DNA from: Magnetococcales bacterium
Lineage (GTDB): Bacteria > Pseudomonadota > Magnetococcia > Magnetococcales > DC0425bin3
NCBI GenBank assembly: GCA_015229045.1
Contig: JADGCJ010000001.1
Coordinates: forward strand, 1-64,000
DNA: 64,000 nucleotides
Reading direction: 5' to 3'
The first letter of the stretch is position 1. Every line of letters starts with the position of its first letter. A program made the position numbers and the translations under genes. Below, one piece after another: positions 1 to 6,435 of this stretch. The notes under the pieces were generated by a model that did no database searches, was not told where the DNA came from, and saw only the letters and a list, made by a program, of their open reading frames with translations.

Positions 1-38
1 CGGGGTTTGGGGCGGAGCCCCAATAAAGTCTTTCATGT
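1..38. repeat. Intergenic hairpin repeat, family E, partial copy cut by the window edge
   Basis: The stretch reads as a short GC hairpin (GGGGCGGAGCCCC) followed by the tail AATAAAGTCTTTCATG. The same hairpin-plus-tail occurs near 4842-4870 (with small changes) and exactly at 25510-25541, always between genes. The left part lies outside the window. It looks like a REP-type structured repeat; no coding capacity is visible. Confidence 0.6.
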
Positions 39-60
39 CACCCCTTTTTCCCGATTTGTT

Positions 61-92
61 GCCTCGCATCCATCTTGATCTGGAATTGGAAT
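61..92. repeat. Partial copy (A) of the 125-bp terminal-inverted-repeat element
   Basis: These 32 bases match the right end of the complete element at 3673-3797, including the terminal repeat GATCTGGAATTGGAAT. The rest of the element is missing, so this is an end fragment. It lies about 110 bp upstream of the FAH-family gene and directly follows the family E hairpin repeat. Confidence 0.65.
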
Positions 93-200
93 CATATTGA
101 TCTTGGTCTTGGTCGAGGGGCTTGGTGCATAATGATTCCGGGTATCCATTCACCATTCCGGATGGATCGGGGCCAAGCAGAGACGAGGGAGGATTCAATC

Positions 201-887
201 TTGAGTGCGTCCTACAGACACCGATTTCTCGATGGGGCCGTCTCCCCCCTGCCGACAGGCAAGGTGGTTTGTGTTGCACGCAGCTATCGTGAACATGCCC
301 GGGAGTTGCATAACCAGGAAGCGGAAGAACCCATCCTGTTCATGAAACCGACATCGGCTCTTGTTTCTTTTGCCGAACCGATCCGACTGCCTCACTATAG
401 CCGGGCGTGCCACTTTGAGACGGAGATTGCCATCTTGATTGGGGAGACCCTGCACAGGGCCACACCCGATCGCGTTTCTCGGGCCATTGTGGGGTATGCC
501 GGGGCACTGGACTTGACGCTGCGCGATGTTCAGGCTCGCTTGAAACAGGCCGGGCATCCCTGGGAGTTGGCCAAGGCCTTTGACCGCTCGTGTCCCATGA
601 CCCCCTTCATTCGGAGCCACGATCTTTTGTCTGACGTGAAAAACGGCCTGCGTTTTTCCCTCCATATCAACGAAGAGCTGCGCCAGGAAGGGAACACGCT
701 GGACATGACCTGGGATCTGTTGTCTCTGTTGGCGACGATTTCCGGCTACTTCACCCTTGATCCCGGCGACGTCGTCCTGACCGGAACCCCGGCAGGCGTA
801 GGTCCCCTGTCACCACGCGATCACCTCGTCTTGACCATTCAGGGATACCATCTGTTTGAAACCACGGTGGCGGAGAGTTCTATTTGA
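201..887 (+). CDS. Fumarylacetoacetate hydrolase (FAH) family protein, YcgM-like
   Basis: A 228-residue FAH-family enzyme. Family members cleave or decarboxylate 2-oxo-diacid type substrates using a divalent metal; the E. coli relative YcgM is the closest I recall, but the substrate here is unknown. The metal-binding core is visible as HFETEIAILIG near residue 75, followed by GYAGALDLTLRDVQ and then AKAFDRSCPMTPF. The C-terminal signature GDVVLTGTPAGVGPL is intact. I chose the TTG at 201 because AGGGAGGA lies about eight bases upstream and this start gives the normal family length. The open frame runs back to an ATG at 75, but that stretch is repeat sequence plus unrelated residues. The 3' end overlaps the convergent DUF6489 gene by 8 bp. 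Confidence 0.88.
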   Translation: MSASYRHRFLDGAVSPLPTGKVVCVARSYREHARELHNQEAEEPILFMKPTSALVSFAEPIRLPHYSRACHFETEIAILIGETLHRATPDRVSRAIVGYAGALDLTLRDVQARLKQAGHPWELAKAFDRSCPMTPFIRSHDLLSDVKNGLRFSLHINEELRQEGNTLDMTWDLLSLLATISGYFTLDPGDVVLTGTPAGVGPLSPRDHLVLTIQGYHLFETTVAESSI

Positions 888-1110
888 CCGGCCTCTTGGT
901 GAAGGTATCGAGCCATTGCGGATAGAGAGAAAAGTAAGACTCGGTCATTTTTTTCAGGTTCAGATTGAGGGGGTCGAAGGCGTCCAGTCCCGCCAGCATT
1001 TTTCCACGGATATGCTCGAGAACCTCCCGTTGCAGGGGTTCCACATCCGGCAGACCGAGGAAAGAGCGACCTTCAGCCGGGGTGATATCCAACTGGATGT
1101 TGATTTTCAT
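880..1110 (-). CDS. DUF6489 family small protein
   Basis: A 76-residue protein beginning MKINIQLDITPAEGRSFLGL. The early motif P-x-E-x-R-x-FLGLPDV followed by a helical, Met- and Leu-rich region is what I recall of DUF6489, a family of short alphaproteobacterial proteins with no known function. AAGAGG stands seven bases before the ATG. The length is usual for the family. No signal peptide or membrane segment is visible. It converges on the FAH-family gene, with an 8-bp overlap of the 3' ends. Naming rests on motif memory only. Confidence 0.7.
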   Translation of the reverse strand: MKINIQLDITPAEGRSFLGLPDVEPLQREVLEHIRGKMLAGLDAFDPLNLNLKKMTESYFSLYPQWLDTFTKRPVK

Positions 1111-1390
1111 GTTGAGCCTCTTTGGGTGGTCAGTTTGGATGGTTGGTTGTCTCTGGCCATGAACCGGGGAGCTTGTTGACCACGTTCTTTCTCATTCAAC
1201 CACCATCTTACGGCAATCGACGTGGACTTTAGAACGAAAATGTTTTGAACTCAAATGAATCGTTACAAATTTCAGTGCAGCACGATGATTCGGGTTGGTT
1301 GGGTGGCGCGATAAGGATGGAGAGGATCCGATTGCCAACAGCGTTTCCCTTGTTATAGCATGATACCTGCTGCAGAGGAGAAATCTTGCC
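1111..1390. other. Divergent intergenic region with a weak promoter candidate
   Basis: This 280-bp gap separates the minus-strand DUF6489 gene from the plus-strand leader ORF at 1391. A possible sigma-70 promoter on the plus strand is TTGCCA at 1332-1337 with a TATAGC-like -10 at 1354-1359, a spacer of 16. No tRNA, repeat or convincing gene is visible in the rest. Confidence 0.35.
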
Positions 1391-1462
1391 ATGGGCGGGG
1401 TTTTTGGGACAAATCACAAGATTGATACAGGCAGCCTTTGCCACTGGTGTTCAGGGATATGA
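1391..1462 (+). CDS. 23-residue upstream ORF coupled to the acetyltransferase gene
   Basis: The ATG at 1391 follows GAGGAG at a spacing of about ten bases, the best ribosome binding site in this region. The ORF runs MGGVFGTNHKIDTGSLCHWC and three further residues to a TGA at 1460-1462. That stop overlaps the ATG at 1459 of the acetyltransferase in an ATGA junction, the classic layout for coupled re-initiation. The acetyltransferase has no good binding site of its own. The peptide may be only a translated leader. It could also be the remnant of a longer gene; nothing in it is recognisable. Confidence 0.45.
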   Translation: MGGVFGTNHKIDTGSLCHWCSGI

Positions 1463-2538
1463 CCAGGCAGGTACCCATTCAAGCGACGGATTATCCGGCT
1501 TTGGCGACTTTTTGCTCCTCTTTTCCGGGAGAGAAGTTGACGCATGATCTTTGGCAGCGACGTTTTCAGTTTTGGTGGGAAGAGAACCCGGCTTTTCGGC
1601 CCGACTGGGTACGCGGCTGGTTGCTTGTGAATGACTCTGGTATCGTCGGCATGTTGGCCGATATCCCTAGTCGGATCCAGCTTTTTGGCCAAGAGGTGAC
1701 AGCCAGCAACATCTCCCCGTTGCTGATACTTCCTGAATATCAGCAGGAGGGCGTCCGGCTTTTGGCGCTCTTTCTTGCCGGAGCCAGGGCGCGGCCCGTG
1801 TTCAATACAACGGCATCCCCGGGTCTGGCCGCTGTGTTGCGTGGTTTTCGGTTCCGGAATCTGGCAGAGTATTTCGTTGAGCATCTTTTTGTCACCAATA
1901 CCTCGTTTTTGGCCTGGAAATTAAATCAGAAAAAAAATCTGCCCAGGGTTTTGGCTTTTCCTGTTGCCTGGAGCACGCGCCTGGTACAGCAAGTACGGGA
2001 TTGGTCTGGTTTATCCAAAATCAAGGGGTTGCAAGTGCGTATCCTGGACAATGCCGGGCCCGAGTTTGATCGTCTGTGGCAAAGGACGGACAGGAACTTC
2101 GGCTTTACCAATCGGCGAACATCTTTGGACTTGCAATGGATCCTTTGCAAGAATCCACTGCATCGTCTGCTTTTGTGTGGCTGCTTCACGGACGATGGCG
2201 TCCTGATTGGTTATGGCCTTTTTGTGCATTTTCCGGTAGAAAACCCTGCGGGGACGGTTTATCTCGTCTGCCTCGATCTCTGGAGCGAATGGACAACGGT
2301 CATTCCTTATGTTGCCTTGATTCGTAAGGCCATTCATTTCAGCAAACAAAATCATCTGGCCATGGTGATTGTACCTCAATACCATGAGATCATAGGGTGT
2401 GCTGCCAATCTGAGCGGTTTTTCCGTGCGCCGGATCTCTTCCACCGCCATTTATTGCCGTTTTCCCAGGGGAGTCACTCTTGGCATCGACAGCGAGGAGA
2501 GCCGACTCAGCGGCTACTTTGGTGACGCTGCCCTCTGA
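1459..2538 (+). CDS. GNAT-like N-acetyltransferase
   Basis: A 359-residue protein with an N-terminal GNAT-like fold: after an early stretch rich in aromatic residues comes WLLVNDSGIVGMLADIP, then SPLLILPEYQQEGVRLLALF where acetyl-CoA would be bound. A second half (about residues 170-350) has another acyltransferase-like layout. Such double proteins are common near surface-polysaccharide genes, but no substrate can be assigned. The ATG at 1459 is chosen because it overlaps the stop of the upstream 23-codon ORF; a TTG at 1438 is also in frame. The stop codon coincides with the first base of the 125-bp element at 2538. Confidence 0.6.
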   Translation: MTRQVPIQATDYPALATFCSSFPGEKLTHDLWQRRFQFWWEENPAFRPDWVRGWLLVNDSGIVGMLADIPSRIQLFGQEVTASNISPLLILPEYQQEGVRLLALFLAGARARPVFNTTASPGLAAVLRGFRFRNLAEYFVEHLFVTNTSFLAWKLNQKKNLPRVLAFPVAWSTRLVQQVRDWSGLSKIKGLQVRILDNAGPEFDRLWQRTDRNFGFTNRRTSLDLQWILCKNPLHRLLLCGCFTDDGVLIGYGLFVHFPVENPAGTVYLVCLDLWSEWTTVIPYVALIRKAIHFSKQNHLAMVIVPQYHEIIGCAANLSGFSVRRISSTAIYCRFPRGVTLGIDSEESRLSGYFGDAAL

Positions 2539-2662
2539 TTCCAATTCCAGATCAAGATGGATGCGAGGCGACAACGAGTGAGCGACGAGACAGTATGTGT
2601 TGGGTACGGCGAGGAGTGAGTGAGGCAGTCAACGAAGCAGACGCTTGATCTGGAATTGGAAT
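2538..2662. repeat. 125-bp element with 19-bp terminal inverted repeats (copy B)
   Basis: The ends are the perfect 19-bp inverted repeat ATTCCAATTCCAGATCAAG at 2538-2556 and its complement at 2644-2662. The 87-bp interior carries no ORF. A nearly identical copy lies in opposite orientation at 3673-3797, so the two bracket the GAF gene. Size, perfect terminal repeats and lack of coding capacity suggest a non-autonomous MITE-like element; no transposase is in the window. The element starts at the last base of the preceding stop codon. Confidence 0.8.
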
Positions 2663-2670
2663 AAGCCGGA

Positions 2671-2742
2671 TTGCCGTGAAGTCGCACAGCGACTCTCTGA
2701 TCGGAGGGTGAGGGAAGGTTTCCCCCCATCCGTGAAGGTTGG
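2671..2742. repeat. 72-bp double-hairpin repeat, family F
   Basis: This stretch begins TTGCCGTGAAGTCGCACAGC and ends GTGAAGGTTGG. It contains two short inverted repeats, one around GTCGCACAGCGAC and one around the AGGGAAGG and CCCCATCC arms. A clearly related copy lies at 21994-22066, inside the N-terminal coding region of the first caspase gene. Here it sits directly next to the 125-bp element and upstream of the GAF gene. Confidence 0.6.
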
Positions 2743-2808
2743 TAACCACGATGCCGCCCGTTGCAAACAGATTGCAACGGGCCCTACCCTCATCAGGAGA
2801 TCATACGC

Positions 2809-3627
2809 ATGGAAAATCCGAACACGCCAGTCATCGGTCCTGCATTGTTGCGGCAACTGAATGCGTCGACCGATCTGGATTTTCTCCTCGGACGCATTCT
2901 CAAACTGTCGCTGGAAATTGCCGGGGCAGATCGTGGCAGCATCCTTGTGCTCGATGAATCTGGCTCAGTCAAACACAACATTCTCGCCAGACCAGGACAG
3001 ACACCGGAGTTTGCCACCTACAACGTCTTGAAGGTCATGAAAGATGGGTTGGGAGGATGGGTGTATGTCAACCGGCAGCCGGCTCTCCTCAGAGATGTCA
3101 CCCAGGATTCGCGTTGGGTGGTTCTTCCGCAGGATCATTGGGAGACAGGTTCGGCCATGGCTGTACCGTTCCTGTTCCAGGAGCGGGTGAGCGCCGTGGT
3201 CATTGTCCAGCATGAGACCAAGGAAGCCTTTGATGATCACCATCTTGAGCGTCTCCAGGCAATGGTCGAGCAAACGGCCAATACGATCGAAAAGGCGCGC
3301 CTCGTTCGTCAGGCTTTGGCGGAAAAAGAGGCTCTTTACAACATTCTGGGGCGCATGGCCCAGCCGCTTTTGATTGTTGATGGATCCAATGTGGTAACCT
3401 TTCTGACCCAGGCAGCGGTACCCTATTTTGCGAGCAATCCGACAGCGTGCTCCATTGATGCCTTGCCGGAGGGCGAGGGGTTGCTCAAGGCCATTCGTTT
3501 GTATCGCGGTGAAGAGGCACCTTCTCAGCCGATGAAGGTTCGCACCAGCTGGCCGGGACGAGCCAGTCTCAAAATGAGCATACGCGAGGTGCAACCGTTG
3601 GGTCTGGTCATCACCTTCCTGGAGTGA
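2809..3627 (+). CDS. GAF domain protein with a C-terminal PAS-like segment
   Basis: A 272-residue soluble protein. Residues about 10-155 form a GAF sensor domain: the helix FLLGRILKLSLEIAGADRGS, then the strand-rich middle, ending VVIVQHETKEAFDDHHLERL. After a helical linker, residues about 175-265 resemble a PAS-like fold (ILGRMAQPLLIVDGSNVVTF). There is no kinase, cyclase or phosphodiesterase domain, so it must act on a partner or store a bound ligand. The ATG at 2809 follows AGGAG at about ten bases. The gene stands alone, bracketed by two inverted copies of the 125-bp element (2538-2662 and 3673-3797), which suggests movement as a unit or insertion around it. Confidence 0.75.
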   Translation: MENPNTPVIGPALLRQLNASTDLDFLLGRILKLSLEIAGADRGSILVLDESGSVKHNILARPGQTPEFATYNVLKVMKDGLGGWVYVNRQPALLRDVTQDSRWVVLPQDHWETGSAMAVPFLFQERVSAVVIVQHETKEAFDDHHLERLQAMVEQTANTIEKARLVRQALAEKEALYNILGRMAQPLLIVDGSNVVTFLTQAAVPYFASNPTACSIDALPEGEGLLKAIRLYRGEEAPSQPMKVRTSWPGRASLKMSIREVQPLGLVITFLE

Positions 3628-3672
3628 TTGCGTTGTCTTCTATGGTGGTTTTTCCGGATCGGGATGGATGTA

Positions 3673-3797
3673 ATTCCAATTCCAGATCAGGCGTCTGCTT
3701 CGTTGACTGCCTCACTCACTTCTCGCCGTACCCAACACGTACTGTCTCATCGCTCACTCGTTGTCGCCTCGCATCCATCTCGATCTGGAGTTGGAAT
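3673..3797. repeat. 125-bp element with terminal inverted repeats (copy C, inverted)
   Basis: Read on the minus strand this copy matches copy B (2538-2662) at nearly every base, with scattered substitutions. The terminal repeats are ATTCCAATTCCAGATC on the left and GATCTGGAGTTGGAAT on the right. Length is again 125 bp. A TA dinucleotide flanks the left end, but no clear target-site duplication can be defined by eye. Confidence 0.8.
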
Positions 3798-3862
3798 AAG
3801 GTCGTCAATGAGGCGATACCTCGTCTGGAGATGGAAAGAGAGAGTGTTTGCGGGAGACCTTT

Positions 3863-4738
3863 GTGACCTCAGCGGCGACATGGGGATTGAATCCGGCCAT
3901 CAATGTCCAGATCGAGACCATCAATTTTTGCAACCGTCGTTGCAACTATTGCTTCTATGGTCATTGGGATGCTTTCCCTCCCCAGGTCATGTCGATGGAT
4001 CTCTATGGCGCAATTCTCGATCAGGTCATGGCGCTTCCCAGTCAAATCAACCTGGTCACCCACTCTTCCTATGCAGAACCCACCATCGATCCTCAATTCA
4101 TCGAGCGCCTGGAACAGCTCAAGGCACGCCGTCTCCGTTACTGGAACATTACCAACGGCACCCATCTGACTCAGGCCATTCTCGAGTATCTATTGGATAA
4201 TCCATCGCTCTTTTCGCGTTATTTTCTCATCGATGTGCCAACTGTCGACCCGGATGCTTACCGACGCATCACGGATGGTTCTCCCGGGCAGGCGGAGAGA
4301 TTGCGAGAAGGGTTGCACCGCCTCGGTCCTCACATCAGACCAAAAGAGCTGACTGCCATCCTCATGGTCCTGGGTCTCAAGGACGCCGACCACGACCTGC
4401 GTCACGCGGCCCTCGAAAAAGAGTTCGCCCCTTATGGTTATCAGGTCACCGCCTTTCCCCTTGCCGACCGTGGTGGTGAGTTGCGCCCTTTCATCGACAA
4501 CAAGATTGATCTGCCCGGCGCCAGGGGATGCCTGGATCAACGTTTTGATGGCAATCTCCATTTTGGTGTTCAAGGAAACATTTATACTTGTTGCCACGAT
4601 TTCAACCAAAGATTCAGCTATGGCAATATTGCCCGGACATCCTTGAAAGAGTTGTTGTTCTCTCCCAGACGACAGCACATGGTCAATGCCACCCTGGCAC
4701 AGATGTGTCGCCGTTGTCAGGCGGCCATGGCAGACTGA
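3863..4738 (+). CDS. Radical SAM protein with a C-terminal SPASM-like cysteine cluster
   Basis: A 291-residue radical SAM enzyme. The cluster motif CNRRCNYCF (CxxxCxxC) near residue 23 binds the 4Fe-4S cluster that cleaves S-adenosylmethionine. A TIM-barrel layout follows. The C-terminal part has GCLDQRF, YTCCHDF and MCRRC, a short SPASM-like set for an auxiliary cluster. Such proteins modify peptides or small molecules, but no peptide substrate gene is visible nearby. The GTG at 3863 is preferred because GGGAG lies six bases upstream; a TTG at 3848 is also in frame. The gene is monocistronic between two repeat regions. Confidence 0.8.
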   Translation: MTSAATWGLNPAINVQIETINFCNRRCNYCFYGHWDAFPPQVMSMDLYGAILDQVMALPSQINLVTHSSYAEPTIDPQFIERLEQLKARRLRYWNITNGTHLTQAILEYLLDNPSLFSRYFLIDVPTVDPDAYRRITDGSPGQAERLREGLHRLGPHIRPKELTAILMVLGLKDADHDLRHAALEKEFAPYGYQVTAFPLADRGGELRPFIDNKIDLPGARGCLDQRFDGNLHFGVQGNIYTCCHDFNQRFSYGNIARTSLKELLFSPRRQHMVNATLAQMCRRCQAAMAD

Positions 4739-4758
4739 TTCGCTTCTGTTCTTTTATA

Positions 4759-4812
4759 GTAACTATTCAGCACCCGGCAACGAATCGGGGTCCAGGGGGC
4801 TGGTGACCGAAC
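4759..4812. repeat. Intergenic repeat, family G
   Basis: The core ATTCAGCACCCGGCAACG followed by AATCG at 4765-4787 recurs exactly at 16782-16804. The right half, GGTCCAGGGGGCTGGTGACC, recurs in opposite orientation at 32457-32478 with one change. These are all intergenic. It runs directly into the family E hairpin element. Confidence 0.6.
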
Positions 4813-4956
4813 CCCACCAGGACAGAGTCCTGGTGGGGTTCGGGGCGAAGCCCTGACAAAGGCTTTCATGTCCAGGCCTTTCTTGAGGGGGTACCTGGGC
4901 AGTTGCCAATAGTTAAAAAAACGACGCACCCCGAAATGGATTCGGTTTGAGAGACA
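4809..4956. repeat. Composite hairpin repeat, family E, full copy
   Basis: The element begins with a perfect 15-bp stem around a 3-base loop (GAACCCCACCAGGAC and its complement, 4809-4841). A second smaller GGGGCGAAGCCC hairpin follows, then a tail with CTTTCATG. It ends in AATGGATTCGGTTTGAGAG near 4938-4956. The same order of parts occurs at 25477-25596 and, more loosely, at 52471-52572. The stem sequences differ between copies while pairing is kept, so structure appears to be the conserved property. Confidence 0.6.
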
Positions 4957-5025
4957 ATTTCTGGTAGCATGGAACGCCAGGGGCTGATTCCAGGCCTGAT
5001 CCAGGGAAAACAGGGGGAGATTGCC

Positions 5026-5973
5026 ATGAGTGATCTGATGTCGGAAGTCAACCAGAGAACCAATCTGGCCTTCAGTAACGAGATGGAAATGTTGACTTTC
5101 TATCTGACCGACGGTCAACTGTACGGCCTCAATGTATTCAAGATTATTGAAATATTGGAGTGCCCGAAGCACGTTACGCGGATTCCCCAATCGCATCCGG
5201 CCATCTTGGGGACCGTCGATTTTCGTGGTTCTTCCATTTCCCTCATCGATCTTTCCTTGGCCCTTGGCTTGGAACCGATCGATTTTGGCAACGTCGTCAG
5301 TTACATCATGGTGTGTGAGTACAGTACATCGACGCAGGGGTTTTTGATTGCCCGCCCGAATCTTCTGGTACACAAAAGCTGGGACGATATCATCAGTCCC
5401 GAAGGGGAGATCTACGAAGAGAGTTTCTTGACAGCCATCACCTATGAGGGAGATCAGCCCATCCAGATCTTGGATGTCGAGAAGATTCTGAGCGATATCA
5501 TAGGCATTGATGATGCCGTTTCCGGTGACCTGCTGGAAAAAGCCGGTCAGGTTGTGCGTGCCGAACACCAGATTCTGGCCGTGGACGACTCGCGGGCGGC
5601 ACGCCAGTTGATCAGCTCGGCACTGGATCAGATGGGTATTCGGCACACTCTCGTAGAAAATGCAGACAAGGCACTGAAAATATTGGAAAAATCTATTGAA
5701 GGCGGGGGAAGATGCCCCTATACCTTGATCTTTTCCGACATCGAGATGCCGATCATGGATGGTTTCACCTTTACGCGAAAAGTCAAATCCAACCCACACC
5801 TGGCCGGCATACATTTGACCCTGCACAGTTCATTGAGCAATCAATCGAATGCCTATAAGGCCAAACAAATGGGAGCCGATGATTTCATCCCCAAATTTCA
5901 GCCTGACAGAATTGCCCAGGCGATCCTGGAGCAGCTGGCCAAGGCGGATCAGGTTGTTCAAGGGGGAGGGTGA
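5026..5973 (+). CDS. cheV: Chemotaxis coupling/response-regulator protein CheV
   Basis: A 315-residue protein with a CheW-type coupling domain (about residues 20-165) followed by a receiver domain (about 180-310). The CheW part shows MLTFYLTDGQLYGLNVFKI and the typical GTVDFRGSSISLIDL. The receiver has the acidic pair in ILAVDDSRAA and the phosphorylatable Asp in LIFSDIEMPIMDGF. CheV links chemoreceptors to the CheA kinase and its phosphorylation adjusts adaptation. The ATG at 5026 follows GGGGGAGA at about six bases; an in-frame ATG at 4969 has poorer context. No other che genes lie beside it, but an MCP gene is at 46524-48029. Confidence 0.93.
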   Translation: MSDLMSEVNQRTNLAFSNEMEMLTFYLTDGQLYGLNVFKIIEILECPKHVTRIPQSHPAILGTVDFRGSSISLIDLSLALGLEPIDFGNVVSYIMVCEYSTSTQGFLIARPNLLVHKSWDDIISPEGEIYEESFLTAITYEGDQPIQILDVEKILSDIIGIDDAVSGDLLEKAGQVVRAEHQILAVDDSRAARQLISSALDQMGIRHTLVENADKALKILEKSIEGGGRCPYTLIFSDIEMPIMDGFTFTRKVKSNPHLAGIHLTLHSSLSNQSNAYKAKQMGADDFIPKFQPDRIAQAILEQLAKADQVVQGGG

Positions 5974-5997
5974 CGGCTGACGGAGTTTCTCGTGATA

Positions 5998-6396
5998 TCA
6001 GGAAACCAGCCCGTGTTCGCGCAGCTTCTCCACGAGGCGATCCCGTGTGACGGGCTTGTTGATGTAGTCCGTGCAACCGCCTTTCATGAAGGCGCGCAGC
6101 ACGGTTTCTGCCGTATCGATGGAGGTGACCATGAAGATGGCGGCTTCTTCTTCCTCGCCGATGCCGCTCCAGGCCTCCATGGTGCGAATCTTTTGCAGGG
6201 CTACCAAGCCATCGAAGACGGGCATCATGATGTCGAGGCAGACCAGGTCGAAATGATTCTTTTCATCCAGGGCCTGTTTGAACAGATCGACCGCCTCCTT
6301 GCCGTTTTCCGCTAAAAAGCACTCCCCGAAGGGGGAAAGAAACTTTTTCATGATGATGCGGTTGGATAATTCATCATCGGCGATCAGAATGCGCAT
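5998..6396 (-). CDS. CheY-like single-domain response regulator
   Basis: A 132-residue stand-alone receiver domain. The acidic pocket is in MRILIADDELSNR, the phosphorylation site is the Asp of LVCLDIMMPVFDG, the switch Thr is in FMVTSID, and the Lys is in YINKPVTR. There is no output domain, so it probably relays phosphate or binds a partner. The ATG at 6396 has AAGAGG eight bases upstream. It lies downstream of the metallo-beta-lactamase/haemerythrin gene, with a 39-bp gap, and could be co-transcribed with it and the upstream signalling genes. Confidence 0.88.
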   Translation of the reverse strand: MRILIADDELSNRIIMKKFLSPFGECFLAENGKEAVDLFKQALDEKNHFDLVCLDIMMPVFDGLVALQKIRTMEAWSGIGEEEEAAIFMVTSIDTAETVLRAFMKGGCTDYINKPVTRDRLVEKLREHGLVS

Positions 6397-6435
6397 GGGA
6401 AGGCCTCTTGGCAATAATCGGGGAAGATGACCTGA

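Noticed and set aside
856..1179. A 107-codon plus-strand ORF overlapping DUF6489
   Set aside because: The minus-strand DUF6489 reading has family motifs and a good ribosome binding site; the plus-strand frame has neither.
2538..3797. Template/variable repeats of a diversity-generating retroelement
   Set aside because: The two 125-bp copies are in inverted orientation, have terminal inverted repeats, show no adenine-specific variation, and no reverse transcriptase is nearby.
4717..5826. A 369-codon minus-strand frame
   Set aside because: It is antisense to cheV and lacks any domain pattern.
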